Shown: positions 1 through 8,708 of the stretch, piece by piece
How the letters are laid out: every line of letters starts with the position of its first letter
Numbering within the stretch: the stretch's first letter is position 1
Assembly: GCA_900498135.1 (NCBI GenBank)
Contig: LR026961.1
Location: 2,681,025-2,745,024, forward strand
Length of the DNA: 64,000 nucleotides
From: an uncultured Desulfatiglans sp.
Lineage (GTDB): Bacteria; Desulfobacterota; DSM-4660; Desulfatiglandales; Desulfatiglandaceae
Direction: 5' to 3'
Translations under genes and position numbers: made by a program
Notes under the pieces: model-generated
Seen by the model: only the letters and a program-made list of their open reading frames with translations
Databases searched by the model: none
What the model was told of the DNA's origin: nothing

Positions 1-257
1 GGTTGCTTGTGCGGCGACCTACAGGTCGCCTCCGCACAACCTCTTGATTTTCTTGATACGAGGCAAAAATCCTCGTTTTCGTGCCGGAAACGGGTCGAAG
101 CTGAAAACGGTCTTTTTGCCTCGTCTCTGCGTCAATCTGCGAGGTTGCTTGTGCGGCGACCTGCAGGTCGCCTCCGCGCAACCTCTTGATTTTCTTGATA
201 CGAGGCAAAAATCCTCGTTTTCGTGCCGGAAACGGGTCGAAGCTGAAAACGGTCTTT
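1..257 (+). repeat. R1 palindromic repeat, two tandem copies
   Basis: Two near-identical copies with a period of 142 bp. Each has the palindromic core GGCGACCTGCAGGTCGCC, or a one-base variant, flanked by long imperfect inverted arms and followed by a T- or A-tract. The same element recurs at about 1.27, 21.1, 26.8, 28.2, 34.4, 35.8, 44.2, 45.3 and 54.8 kb, always between genes. Short open frames read through the repeat are not genes. The first copy is cut by the window edge. Confidence 0.8.
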
Positions 258-360
258 TTCTTCACACGCTTCGCGTGCTCGGTCCCACCGCTTTGGGGCG
301 GATCCCGTTCTCTTCACACGCTTCGCGTGCTCAGTCCCACCGCTTCACAACGGGTCCCCG
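258..360 (+). repeat. R2 double-hairpin repeat, two 52-bp units
   Basis: Two 52-bp units, each holding one hairpin of the ACACGC-TTCG-CGTG type and a second with a CCACCGC stem. They start directly after the T-tract of an R1 copy, and R1-like sequence resumes at about 355-385. R2 therefore appears to lie inside R1. Nothing in the stretch looks coding. Confidence 0.7.
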
Positions 361-415
361 TTTGCCTTGTCTTTGTGTCAGCCGGCTGAACATTTGGTGA
401 TGCAGGGGTGGGGGC

Positions 416-913
416 CTATTTACGGGCGAGAAGGCAGTCGGCGAGGGGTTTCCGGCTGCCGGATCTCTTCTTTTCAGCCGGATGGCCCAGTGCGATGACC
501 GCCATCAGTTCGCAGGTCTCAGGGACTTCGAGGACGGCCTCGACGACGGAGCGGTTTTTCAGAATCTCCCCCAGCCAGACGCCGCCAAGCCCCATTTCGT
601 GGATCGCGAGGAGCATGTTCTGGATGCATGCGCCGACGGCCTGGATGTCCTTCACCCGGTCGTAGCTCTGTGCGTTGTCGAGGAAGACGGCGATGCAGAC
701 GGAGGCCCCGAGGATCACCCGGCTGTATCTGGTCTGTTCGGCCAGTCGGCCCTTCAGTGCCGGGTCGCGCACCACCATGAATTTCCACGGCTGATTGTTG
801 AGGCCCGACGGTGCCCATGTCCCGAGGGTCAGGATCCGGTCGACGATCGGGTCCTCGACCGGATCAGAGGTGAAGCTGCGTATGCTGCGTCGCTCGACGA
901 TCGCTTCGATCAT
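416..913 (-). CDS. Nitroreductase-family flavoprotein
   Basis: This 165-residue protein belongs to the small FMN-dependent nitroreductase family, which reduces nitro compounds, quinones or flavins with NAD(P)H in the cytosol. The family signature is visible: an N-terminal ERRSIRSF segment for FMN phosphate binding, WAPSGLNNQPW near residue 35, the GLGGVWLGEI segment, and a C-terminal ALGHPAEKK. The ATG at 913 was chosen because homologues begin just before ERRS, a purine-rich AAAGGGAAAG lies upstream, and the ATG overlaps the TGA of the upstream 94-residue gene (ATGA), which suggests translational coupling. The natural substrate cannot be read from the sequence. Confidence 0.85.
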   Translation of the reverse strand: MIEAIVERRSIRSFTSDPVEDPIVDRILTLGTWAPSGLNNQPWKFMVVRDPALKGRLAEQTRYSRVILGASVCIAVFLDNAQSYDRVKDIQAVGACIQNMLLAIHEMGLGGVWLGEILKNRSVVEAVLEVPETCELMAVIALGHPAEKKRSGSRKPLADCLLARK

Positions 914-1194
914 GGTCTTTCCCTTTTTGGTGATCCGCCGTCCGCCGGGCGGACGGTCTTGGTGCGAAAGTGAAGGCGCACCCAGTTCCGGGCTTCCGCC
1001 TCGCTGATCATCCTTCCCGTGAAGTCCGCCGCTGAAAAATCCGGACCGGCCACCCATACCCCTTCACGCCATACCTCGCAAAGCAGGCCGACCGCGAACT
1101 GTTTCCGGATGCGGCAAAGTTCCCCTTTGTAAAGGGCATACCAGAGGATGATCGGCTGATTTTTGGTTGTGTCCGAGTTCGAAAACATGTTCAT
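910..1194 (-). CDS. Hypothetical protein coupled to the nitroreductase
   Basis: A 94-residue protein without a recognised domain. It is rich in aromatic residues in the middle (ILWYALYKGELCRI, VWREGVWVAG). Its stop codon overlaps the nitroreductase start by ATGA, the best argument that it is a real gene. The start is uncertain: ATG at 1194 or 1188, with no clear ribosome binding site. No membrane segment or signal peptide is apparent. Confidence 0.5.
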   Translation of the reverse strand: MNMFSNSDTTKNQPIILWYALYKGELCRIRKQFAVGLLCEVWREGVWVAGPDFSAADFTGRMISEAEARNWVRLHFRTKTVRPADGGSPKRERP

Positions 1195-1267
1195 AGTATA
1201 GCGGAAACGGCTAGGCTCCAAAAGAGCGGATTTGAAAAATGTGCGGTCCGAAAAATGCTTTGACGGT

Positions 1268-1331
1268 TGGTGGTCGCCGCAGAAGCGAACATGCAGATTG
1301 ACGCCGAGACCGGCAAAAAAACCGTTTCCGA
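1268..1331 (-). repeat. R1 repeat, half element
   Basis: One arm of the R1 element in reverse orientation (GTCGCCGC, then GCAGATTGACGCCGAG, then an A-tract). The palindromic core and the second arm are missing. It lies between the hypothetical gene and the J-domain gene. Confidence 0.6.
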
Positions 1332-1341
1332 AGCGATTCGA

Positions 1342-2109
1342 TTACAGCGGGGGTGACCAGCGGTTGGTGGATCCGTCGTAGGACCAGCAGTCTTCGAGGG
1401 CCTTGCGAGAAGTGTATTGAGGGTTTTCGGCCCAGATGAGCATCTGTTCATGGGCTCGGCTGAGCTGTTTGAATTTCTCTGCGTCGCCGCCGACGTCCGG
1501 ATGGTATCGCTTGGCCATCTTTTTGTAGGCGTGCCTGATCTTGACCATGAGGGAATCGGAGGAAAGATCCTCGTTTTCCAGGTCCAGGATCTTCAGGCAG
1601 GACCTCTCGTCCTTCGAGAGCCGGGGCTTGCTGTTCCGATCGGGCATGATGCTTTGGGGGTCGATGCGCCCCTCCTGGTTGCGCTCGAGCATATAAAAAG
1701 AGGCGTAGCTCCTGGAGGTCCGGTTGTGGACCATATCGTGCCACTCCTCGCCGGAGCGGAGGATCAGATGCTTGAGATCCTGGGCGGGTTTGTTTCCGGG
1801 GGCGCGACGGGCGACGAAACGCGAGATGCGCTTCGAAAAGACCGGGAGGGTGTCGAGGATGACGTGGGTGCTGGTGAAAAAAAAAGCCGCGTAGCGGGTG
1901 TTGAGGGCTTTGAGGAGCCCCTTGGACAAGGAAAGCACCCAATTCATCTGCTGCCGGCATTCCTTCGAGCAGTACCGTCGCCCCCCTTTGACGGGCATGA
2001 TACCGCATGCAAGGCAGCGCTTCGCGCGCGGGGCCTCGGGCTGGACGGCGATTTCGAATGGCTCAATGGTTTGGGTGGCGGTGCGCATTTTCCGGAAACG
2101 TCGAATCAT
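1342..2109 (-). CDS. Zinc-finger protein with C-terminal J domain
   Basis: A protein of about 255 residues with two recognisable parts. Near residues 32-51 is a compact C-x2-C...C-x3-C zinc-binding motif (CLACG ... YCSKEC). Near residues 180-225 is a J domain with the diagnostic HPD in AYKKMAKRYHPDVGGD, the surface that stimulates Hsp70 (DnaK) ATPase. The middle, about 130 residues, has no recognised fold. Canonical DnaJ has an N-terminal J domain, so this reversed layout is a specialised co-chaperone rather than DnaJ. The start is uncertain: ATG at 2109 or 2091, or a TTG at 2172. It lies downstream of the epmA region on the same strand. Confidence 0.75.
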   Translation of the reverse strand: MIRRFRKMRTATQTIEPFEIAVQPEAPRAKRCLACGIMPVKGGRRYCSKECRQQMNWVLSLSKGLLKALNTRYAAFFFTSTHVILDTLPVFSKRISRFVARRAPGNKPAQDLKHLILRSGEEWHDMVHNRTSRSYASFYMLERNQEGRIDPQSIMPDRNSKPRLSKDERSCLKILDLENEDLSSDSLMVKIRHAYKKMAKRYHPDVGGDAEKFKQLSRAHEQMLIWAENPQYTSRKALEDCWSYDGSTNRWSPPL

Positions 2110-2179
2110 TCCTGACTGAATGGATTTTGGGAGACTCGCTTCCCTTATATCCTGAAATGACGCGGGAAGCAAGCACTTC

Positions 2180-3351
2180 CTAAAGATTCTCGGGGATGAA
2201 GGCGACGATGTCGTCTATGCAGATGCGGCCGGTGAAGATCATCACGAGGCGGTCGATGCCGAGGGCGATCCCGGCGGCTTCCCTGCCGGCCAGCCTTTCG
2301 AGATCACGCAGGAAACGCTCCGGTGCTGGATAGGCGTCCTTACCCGCCCTACGCCGGACCGAGGCTTCTTCTCGGAAGCGCCGGCGCTGTTCTTCGGCGT
2401 CGGTCAGCTCCGAGAAGCCGTTGGCGAGTTCCAGCCCGCCGATGTAGAGCTCGACGCGCTCCGCCCATCGGGGGTCCGCAGGCTTCAGCCGGGACAGGGA
2501 GCCGAGCGCGGCAGGGTAATCGTAGAGAAAAACGGGACGGGCTGTTCCGAGGCGGGGCTCGATGTGACAGACGAGGATTTCGTCAAAACGGTCCGCCGCG
2601 AGGGCTTCTTCGAGAGGAACGGGCGAGTGGCGTGTAAAGGCCTCCGCCACGGTCAGTCTTTCCCACGGCGGGGTGAGGTCGATCGACCGACCTTCGTAGC
2701 AGAGCAGGGGTCCGGAGTCGAAGGCCTCGGCAACCGCTCGAACGAGCTCTTCGCAGTCCGTCATCAGCCGAAGGTAGTCGGCGTCCAGCCGGTACCACTC
2801 CAGCATGGTGAACTCCGGCAGGTGCTGCCGTCCGCGCTCTCCCCTCCGGAAACATCTGCAGATCTGGAAGATGCGGTCGAAGCCATGGGCCAGCAGCCTT
2901 TTCATGCAGAGTTCAGGGGAGGTATGGAGATAACCTGCGTCGGTCCTTATGGCATCAATATGAACCGACGCAGGTTATCTCCATACCTCCCCTGAACTCT
3001 GCATGGAGACTCTTCATGCAGAGTTCAGGGGAGGTATGGAGATAACCTGCGTCGGTCCTTATGGCATCAATATGAACCGACGCAGGTTATCTCCATACCT
3101 CCCCTGAACTCTGCATGGAGACTCTTCATGCAGAGTTCAGGGGAGGTCTGCAGGAAGCCCCCTTCGGCCGGGATGGCGTCGATGTGGGTTTCCGGGGCGG
3201 GTCCGGGGATAAGGACGGGGGTTTCCACCTCCAGAAAGCCGTCTTCGAGAAAAAAACACCGCACCGCCTGGATCAGGCGGGCGCGCAGCCTGAGCAGGGC
3301 GGAGCGGTCGACGGCCAAGGAGGGGTGCTGCAGGAGGCTATTCTTTGACAC
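2180..3351 (-). pseudogene. epmA: EF-P lysine ligase EpmA (GenX/PoxA), interrupted by a 224-bp insert
   Basis: EpmA is a class II lysyl-tRNA-synthetase-like enzyme that attaches beta-lysine to EF-P. The 5' part (3351-3127) encodes FLEVETPVLIPGPAPETHID and LQTSPELCM; the 3' part (2902-2180) resumes with KRLLAHGFDRIFQICRCFR and ends with the motif-3 region GIALGIDRLVMIF. Deleting the two 112-bp repeats at 2903-3126 rejoins TSPELCM-KRLLAHG in frame. As given, the insert shifts frame and brings a stop, so no full-length protein is made. The GTG start at 3351 overlaps the end of efp by 14 bases, so the pair is an operon. The break may be an assembly error, since efp itself looks intact and suited to EpmA modification. 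Confidence 0.85.
2903..3126. repeat. Two exact 112-bp dumbbell repeats inside epmA
   Basis: Units 2903-3014 and 3015-3126 are identical. Each has a 41-base arm (2904-2944), a 19-base loop (2945-2963), the exact reverse complement of the arm (2964-3004) and a 10-base second loop (3005-3014). On the minus strand the non-host part translates as VHIDAIRTDAGYLHTSPELC, followed by METL, a divergent EpmA homologue at the same position. The host gene and the unit share 21 identical bases, which mark entry (from 2903) and exit (3127-3147). Confidence 0.9.
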
Positions 3352-3901
3352 GCGTAACGTATTCACCGGTGCGGGTGTCGATCTGAATCTTTTCCCCCTC
3401 CTGGATGAAGGGGGGAACCCGCAGAACATAACCGGTTTCGAGGGTGACGGGCTTCGAATCACCGGCCGCCGAATCCCCTTTGACCCAAGGGTCGGCCTTC
3501 GTAACGGTCAAATTGACGAAGTTGGGGAGGGTGATGCCGATCGCCTTTTCCCCGAAAAAGAGGATATCCACTTCCAGGTTGTCAATCAGGAAGTTCTTGG
3601 CGTCGCCGAGTTGATCTTCTTTGAGGAAGGCCTGTTCGTAGCTCTGGACGTCCATGAAGCAGAATTCGTTTTCCTGGTTGTAAAGGTACTGCATGCGGCG
3701 TTCCTCGAGGGCCGCCTGCTGAAACGTGTCACCGGATCGGTAGGTCCGGTCGAGGATGACCTCGGTGATCATGTTCTTGAGTTTGCATCGGTAAAGGGCC
3801 TGCCCCTTCCCGGGTTTCGAGAACTGAAACTCGGTGACGACGTAGGGTTCACCGTCGATTTCCACCTTGAGGCCTTTTCGCAGGTCGCTTGCTGTGTACA
3901 T
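3338..3901 (-). CDS. efp: Translation elongation factor P
   Basis: EF-P binds between the ribosomal P and E sites and relieves stalling at polyproline. The 187-residue length is normal and the three beta-barrel domains are present. The modified loop reads FSKPGKGQALYR; the lysine of PGKG is the residue beta-lysylated by EpmA in enterobacteria, which fits the adjacent epmA. The ATG at 3901 was chosen because AAGGA lies 8-9 bases upstream and homologues start at this Met-Tyr-Thr. A sigma70-like promoter lies upstream at 3978-4004. The conserved C-terminal segment KIQIDTRTGEYVTRVKE is intact. Confidence 0.95.
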   Translation of the reverse strand: MYTASDLRKGLKVEIDGEPYVVTEFQFSKPGKGQALYRCKLKNMITEVILDRTYRSGDTFQQAALEERRMQYLYNQENEFCFMDVQSYEQAFLKEDQLGDAKNFLIDNLEVDILFFGEKAIGITLPNFVNLTVTKADPWVKGDSAAGDSKPVTLETGYVLRVPPFIQEGEKIQIDTRTGEYVTRVKE

Positions 3902-3977
3902 AGGCTGCAATCCTTCATCGTGATGTGTGATGCCCCCGGAGGGGGCCGGGTTTCCGATCGTTTTGCCGATGCCTTGA

Positions 3978-4004
3978 TTTATATAGAAAAAGGGCTCGGG
4001 TCAA
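3978..4004 (-). promoter_or_regulatory. Putative sigma70 promoter for efp-epmA
   Basis: On the minus strand TTGACC (4004-3999) is followed after 15 bases by TATAAA (3983-3978), about 77 bases before the efp start. The spacing is two bases shorter than ideal. The region is AT-rich compared with its surroundings. Confidence 0.5.
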
Positions 4005-4036
4005 GAGAAAATCCTGTTACCGCAGAACGAAAAGAC

Positions 4037-4065
4037 TTGAGCGCGGAGGCCGAAACAGCTATAAA
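4037..4065 (+). promoter_or_regulatory. Putative sigma70 promoter for the acyl-CoA synthetase
   Basis: TTGAGC (4037-4042), 17 bases, TATAAA (4060-4065), 47 bases before the ATG at 4113. It is divergent from the efp promoter, so the two transcription units share this intergenic region. Confidence 0.6.
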
Positions 4066-4112
4066 AATGCTAACATAATCAGGTGAATAACGTTCACAAG
4101 GAGGCAGGCTTG

Positions 4113-5861
4113 ATGGAGAATCCCTTTTTTGTCCCGGAGTCACGGCCCTGGTTTCGCCCCGAGGCAGGCTGGCCGGAGCAGGTCCCCAGGAATTTCGATT
4201 TCCCCCGCATCTCCCTGTATCAGATGTTGGCCGAATCGGCGGCGAAGCATGCTGATCTGCAGGCGATGTGGTTCCTCGAAACCTTCATGAGCTATCGGGA
4301 ACTAGACCGCCATGTCAACGCCCTCGCGACGAGCCTGCATGGCCTGGGGCTCAGGAAAGGGGACGTCGTGGCCCTGGTTCTGCCGAACTCCTTCCAGTAC
4401 GTTATTTCCTACTATGCCTGCGCACGTCTCGGTCTGGTGGTGACTGGGGTCAATCCCACCTACAAACCGGCGGAGGTCCTCCATCAATTCAATGTGACGG
4501 GCGTGAAGGCGGCCATCGCCCTGGACGCTCTTTACGAGCCTTTGATCAAACCCATCGCGGAGGTCTACCCTCTCAAACCCGTGATCGTGACCGGCATCGT
4601 CGATCTGGCCCGGATGTCGGGGCTGAAGCGCTGGCTCGGGAAGAAGCTCAAGAAGATCCCGACCGGGGAGGTCCCGGCCTCGGCCATCCGCTTCAATGAT
4701 CTCCTCGCGGTGACGCCGGCCCCGCCGGATGTCTCCGTTCTGCCCGATGACCCGGCCACCTATATCATGACGGGCGGGACGACCGGCGTGCCCAAGGCGG
4801 CTGTGCTCACGCATTTCAACTGCGTGTCGAACGCGGTGCAGTGCGCCCTCTGGATGTGGATGGGGGGAAAGGGCTTCGCGGACGTCGGGGTTTTGCCGCT
4901 TTTCCACTCTTTTGCGATGACCACGGTCATGAACACCAGCGTCCGGGTCGGCATGTGGATGATGCTGTTCCCGAAGCCGCCCGAGACCGGTGAACTGATC
5001 AAGACGATCTGCCGGCTTGCGCCCGACAAACAGACCATCTACTGCGGTGCCGAGGTGCTTTTCCAGCGGATGGCGGATTATCCGGAGATCGGGAAATTCC
5101 CGATCGCCCGGAAGATGCGCGCCTGCATCTCGGGGGCGGGTCCTCTTCACCGTCCGGTTCAGGAGCGCTTCGAGAAGGCGACGAACGCAGTCATTGTCGA
5201 AGGGTATGGGCTCACGGAAAGCTCCCCGGTCATCTCCGCCGGACCGCTCACGGATTTTCGCACGACGGGCACCATCGGCCTGCCCCTGCCGGGGACCGAA
5301 TGGAAAATCATGGATATCGCCACGGGGACCGAGGAACTCCCTGTCGGCGAGCACGGCGAACTGGTGGCGAGCGGCCCGCAGGTTATGCTAGGATATTTGA
5401 ATCAACCGAAAGAGACGGCGGACACGATCCGGGAGTGGGACGGTAAGCGCTGGCTTTTTACCGGCGATATCGGCTACATGGATGAACAGGGGCGGGTCAC
5501 GATCAGCGACCGCAAGAAACAGCTCATCAAGGTGCGGGGCTACTCGGTGTTCCCGAAAGAGGTGGAGGAACTCGTCGGGCGGCATGAGTCGGTGCTGGAG
5601 GTGGCCGCCTCGGGTCTGCCTGACCCCGAGACGGGCGAACTCATCAAGGTCTGGGTGGTTCTCAAGGACAACTGGAAAGGGAAGATCACCGAACCGGAGC
5701 TGAGGGAGTGGTGCAAGGAGAATATCACCCACTACAAGGTGCCGAAGTTGATCGAATTCCGGGATGATCTTCCGAAGACGCTGGTCGGCAAGGTGATGCG
5801 CCGGCAGCTCATGGAGGCCGATCCGGTTTACATGGCCTTTCACGAGAAGCCCAAGGCGTGA
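4113..5861 (+). CDS. AMP-forming acyl-CoA synthetase (long-chain type)
   Basis: A 582-residue ANL-superfamily enzyme that activates a carboxylic acid with ATP and loads it onto CoA. The adenylation signatures are clear: the phosphate loop YIMTGGTTGVPKAAVLTH near residue 225, YGLTESSP near 365, and FTGDIGYMDEQG followed by ISDRKKQLIKVRG near 450-475, the hinge and C-terminal domain. The lysine of LPKTLVGKVMRR near the end is the catalytic lysine. The length and sequence style match long-chain fatty-acid CoA ligases, but the acyl specificity is inferred. The ATG at 4113 has an AAGGAGG site 8 bases upstream and is preferred over a GTG at 4083. A small hypothetical gene follows after 80 bases. 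Confidence 0.9.
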   Translation: MENPFFVPESRPWFRPEAGWPEQVPRNFDFPRISLYQMLAESAAKHADLQAMWFLETFMSYRELDRHVNALATSLHGLGLRKGDVVALVLPNSFQYVISYYACARLGLVVTGVNPTYKPAEVLHQFNVTGVKAAIALDALYEPLIKPIAEVYPLKPVIVTGIVDLARMSGLKRWLGKKLKKIPTGEVPASAIRFNDLLAVTPAPPDVSVLPDDPATYIMTGGTTGVPKAAVLTHFNCVSNAVQCALWMWMGGKGFADVGVLPLFHSFAMTTVMNTSVRVGMWMMLFPKPPETGELIKTICRLAPDKQTIYCGAEVLFQRMADYPEIGKFPIARKMRACISGAGPLHRPVQERFEKATNAVIVEGYGLTESSPVISAGPLTDFRTTGTIGLPLPGTEWKIMDIATGTEELPVGEHGELVASGPQVMLGYLNQPKETADTIREWDGKRWLFTGDIGYMDEQGRVTISDRKKQLIKVRGYSVFPKEVEELVGRHESVLEVAASGLPDPETGELIKVWVVLKDNWKGKITEPELREWCKENITHYKVPKLIEFRDDLPKTLVGKVMRRQLMEADPVYMAFHEKPKA

Positions 5862-5942
5862 TCCGCACGGCGCGCTGCTGGGATTCGGCCGGAGGCTCCG
5901 TGCCCCTTGACTTCCACCTCACAGAAAGGATGGTTTTGACCC

Positions 5943-6302
5943 GTGACGCATCAGGAAGCCATCATGGCGTTTTCCCAAAGCGAAAAGATCAAAGGCGGCA
6001 TCATCTGGGCGTCGACCGCCCTTCAGTCCATGGACGCCCTTCAGGGCATGGAAAAGCGCGGTGCAGAGGGGGTGATCAGGACCCTCGTGAACCTGATCGC
6101 CCATGACGTGCAGCTGTCCTCGCGCATCGCCCCCGACGAGGGCTGGGGAGAGGTCCAGTCTTTTTTGGATCAAGCGCTGGTGATGGTTGCCTCCGGCGTG
6201 GGCTTCGATGCGGTCCACCATCTGACGAAGGCCCTCAGCCGGGTGACGACGATCGGCCAGCGGGCCATGACGGTTCTGAAAGAGGAGCATCTCCTCGATT
6301 GA
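5943..6302 (+). CDS. Hypothetical protein, 119 residues
   Basis: No recognised domain. The protein looks mainly alpha-helical and soluble, with no signal peptide, membrane segment or metal motif. It starts with GTG at 5943 (or ATG at 5964); AGAAAGGA lies upstream at a somewhat long distance. It follows the acyl-CoA synthetase on the same strand after 81 bases, so co-transcription is likely. Its codon third-position GC matches its neighbours, which favours a real gene. Function unknown. Confidence 0.6.
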   Translation: MTHQEAIMAFSQSEKIKGGIIWASTALQSMDALQGMEKRGAEGVIRTLVNLIAHDVQLSSRIAPDEGWGEVQSFLDQALVMVASGVGFDAVHHLTKALSRVTTIGQRAMTVLKEEHLLD

Positions 6303-6562
6303 ACCGCCTGTGCGGGTCTGGCGAGAGAATGATCCCGGCGGGCCGTTTTCAGCCATCGCCTCCTCATGTCCGGCGGGTTCTTCTCTACGGTCCTCGAGGT
6401 TGCCGTCTGTGGCGTCTTTTGCAGGGAACAGCCCTGCAGCTTGGTTTGCCGAGCGGATCCTGCCGCGATGGATGGCGGTTGTCCGATGAATGAAGACCCG
6501 GCCGGCCGGCGGCTGAAAGGCGCCCTTTCGGCCCGAAGCGGAAGGGATGTGCGTGAAAGAGC

Positions 6563-7312
6563 GTGAATAGAGCGCAACTGGAAGGCATTCTGAGGGAGTT
6601 GAAGCGCGGAGAGACCACCGTCGAGGCGTGTCTCGATCGCCTGAAATCGCTCCCGTTCGAGGACATGGGGTTCGCCTGTCTCGATCATCACCGTCCGCTG
6701 CGGCGCGGCGCGGCCGAAGTGATCTACGGCGAAGGGAAGGATGCCGCCGACATCCAGGCGATCATGGGTCGGATGATCGACGCGGGGGACAACGTCCTCG
6801 TGACCCGCCTCGCCCCCGAAAAGGCCGAGGTCCTCGAGCGGGCCTTCCCGGGAAGCGTCTATCACCCCCGCGGGCGCGTCCTCACGTTCAACCGCGAAAC
6901 ACCCGTCCCGAGCGGCCGGGGGACGATCCTCGTCGTGAGCGCCGGGACCTCCGATATTCCCGTGGCCGAGGAGGCAGCCGTCACGGCGCGCTTTCTCGGC
7001 AACACGGTGGAGACGCTCTTCGACGTAGGCGTCGCCGGGTTGCACCGGCTGCTTCGGGCGCAGGAGCGCCTGCGGCAGGCCTCGGTCATCATCGTGGTCG
7101 CCGGTATGGAAGGGGCGCTTCCGAGTGTGGTGGGCGGGCTCGTAGACCGGCCGGTCATCGCGGTGCCCACGAGCATTGGCTACGGCGCGGGTTTTCAGGG
7201 TCTGGCGGCGCTTCTCGGCATGCTCAATTCCTGCGCGGCCGGGGTGACGGTGGTCAACATCGACAACGGCTTCGGTGCCGGCTATGCGGCGAGCCTGATC
7301 AACCGGACCTGA
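6563..7312 (+). CDS. larB: LarB, pyridinium-3,5-biscarboxylate mononucleotide synthase
   Basis: LarB carboxylates nicotinic acid adenine dinucleotide as the first step toward the nickel-pincer nucleotide cofactor. The 249-residue length is typical. An N-terminal region is followed by a PurE-like (AIR carboxylase) domain from about residue 115, seen in ILVVSAGTSDIPVAEEA, IVVAGMEGALPSVVGGL and PTSIGYGAGFQG. It starts with GTG at 6563. Its 3' end overlaps the convergent radical SAM gene by 14 bases. larC lies about 40 kb away at 46.8 kb; larA and larE were not found in the window. The cofactor's client could be a LarA-type racemase or epimerase encoded elsewhere. Confidence 0.9.
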   Translation: MNRAQLEGILRELKRGETTVEACLDRLKSLPFEDMGFACLDHHRPLRRGAAEVIYGEGKDAADIQAIMGRMIDAGDNVLVTRLAPEKAEVLERAFPGSVYHPRGRVLTFNRETPVPSGRGTILVVSAGTSDIPVAEEAAVTARFLGNTVETLFDVGVAGLHRLLRAQERLRQASVIIVVAGMEGALPSVVGGLVDRPVIAVPTSIGYGAGFQGLAALLGMLNSCAAGVTVVNIDNGFGAGYAASLINRT

Positions 7313-8708
7313 AGTCGGCTTCGGCCGTGACGGCATGCGGCGGGCGGGCGCTGCGGTCCCGGACGGACTCGCGGATGGTGCGCAGCCTGCCCCTGAGTTC
7401 CGGCAGGCGGGCTCGTTCGCGTGCATCCCAGCAGGGGAGCAGGGTGTTGTTGTGAAACAGGGGCTCGCCGGCCAGGTCATAGGCCGAGGAAGCCCGGGCC
7501 GCCTCCCAGAGGGCCGTGTGCGGGATCGGCGAGTATTCCGATATGAAGGGCATGACGCCCGCCTTTTCCACCAGGGATAGGGCCGCGTGGACGGCCTCTC
7601 CGGTTTGCCCCGGCAGGCCGGCCAGGAGGTAGGCCCCGATCTCCGTCCCCTGGAAGCCGGCGTACAGAAGGTTTTCCACCGCCCTTTCGAATTCCCCCTG
7701 CCGCACCTTTTCGTCCATGCGCCGGTCTGAGAAATCCGCCGATTCGAGCCCCAGCCGGATGGTTCGGAACCCCGCCTGACGCATTAGGAAGGCGGTCTCA
7801 CGCGTGATCTCCCGGACATGGAGGGCGTTCGGGGTGTGGAAGCGGACGCCCGGCGCCTCGCCGGCGATCCCTTCGAGGAGACTCCGGATCGAGTCCCTGG
7901 GGCCGGCGAGGAGGGCGTCGTCGTAAAAGGCCATGTCAACGACGCCCATTTCACGGCTCCAATAGCGGATCTCGTCGACGACGTCTTGCGCTTCTCTGCG
8001 CGCCGTGCGCGGGTTCAGAAAGGGGCCTGCGCAGTAGCGGCAGCGGTAGGGGCAGCCCCGCGAGGCGAGCAGGCAGATGTAATCGAGGCCGTGGAGGAGA
8101 TCGAAGGCCGGGTAGGGGTGCAAGGGCTGCTTGCGCACCGACGCGGGCGGCGGGGGCAGCCCGAGGCGGGTCAGCAGGGCGATGAGCGCCTGCGGGTCGT
8201 CCTCGCAAATCACGTGATCGGCGCCGCTTGTTGCCGCGGCGTGCCGCCGGCAGAGGCGCGCGTAGATCCCTCCGAGGATTACCGGCGCCTTGGGATGCAC
8301 GGCGCGCGCCGCGGCGATGGCGGCCTTGACGCCCGGATACCAGTAGGTCATGAGAGAGGTCACCAGGATGGCGTCCGGTTCGGGGAGGGCGGCCAGATCC
8401 GCCTGAAAGGCGGCCGGGCTGATGCCATAGCGGCTGTAGGGGCGGGTGACGAAGCTCAGGCAGGCGGGCTTCGGAATCTCGAGGCGCGGGTATTTCCCCG
8501 TTCCGTAAAGACGCCGCTTGACCGCGGAGGTTCCCTCGCCCTCGAGCAAGGACGGGTGGTGGACGTCGAGGCAATCGATCAGATGGATGCGGTAGCCGCT
8601 TCGCCGCAGCGCTGCGGCCAGGGTGAGCAGGCCGAGCGGCTTGGCCCAGAGGTCATAGGCGGCGAAATCGTGGATCCAGGGGTTGATCAGGACCAGGGTC
8701 GGGCCCAT
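7299..8708 (-). CDS. B12-binding-domain radical SAM protein
   Basis: About 469 residues. An N-terminal Rossmann-like cobalamin-binding-type domain (LVLINPWIHDFAAYDLWAKP onward, with VILGGIYARLC near residue 170) is followed by a radical SAM domain whose cluster motif is CPYRCRYC near residue 225. Later features are IRLGLESAD and YLLAGLPGQTGE. The protein binds a [4Fe-4S] cluster and S-adenosylmethionine, but the substrate cannot be told. The ATG at 8708 is preferred, since the remaining upstream open frame is not conserved in style and GAAAGGAA lies about 10 bases before this ATG. The gene stands alone, convergent with larB and divergent from dtd. Confidence 0.85.
   Translation of the reverse strand: MGPTLVLINPWIHDFAAYDLWAKPLGLLTLAAALRRSGYRIHLIDCLDVHHPSLLEGEGTSAVKRRLYGTGKYPRLEIPKPACLSFVTRPYSRYGISPAAFQADLAALPEPDAILVTSLMTYWYPGVKAAIAAARAVHPKAPVILGGIYARLCRRHAAATSGADHVICEDDPQALIALLTRLGLPPPPASVRKQPLHPYPAFDLLHGLDYICLLASRGCPYRCRYCAGPFLNPRTARREAQDVVDEIRYWSREMGVVDMAFYDDALLAGPRDSIRSLLEGIAGEAPGVRFHTPNALHVREITRETAFLMRQAGFRTIRLGLESADFSDRRMDEKVRQGEFERAVENLLYAGFQGTEIGAYLLAGLPGQTGEAVHAALSLVEKAGVMPFISEYSPIPHTALWEAARASSAYDLAGEPLFHNNTLLPCWDARERARLPELRGRLRTIRESVRDRSARPPHAVTAEADFRSG

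Noticed and set aside
44-400. Small proteins encoded by R1/R2 repeats
   Set aside because: The frames follow the repeats and change with every copy; no start signal or conserved peptide.
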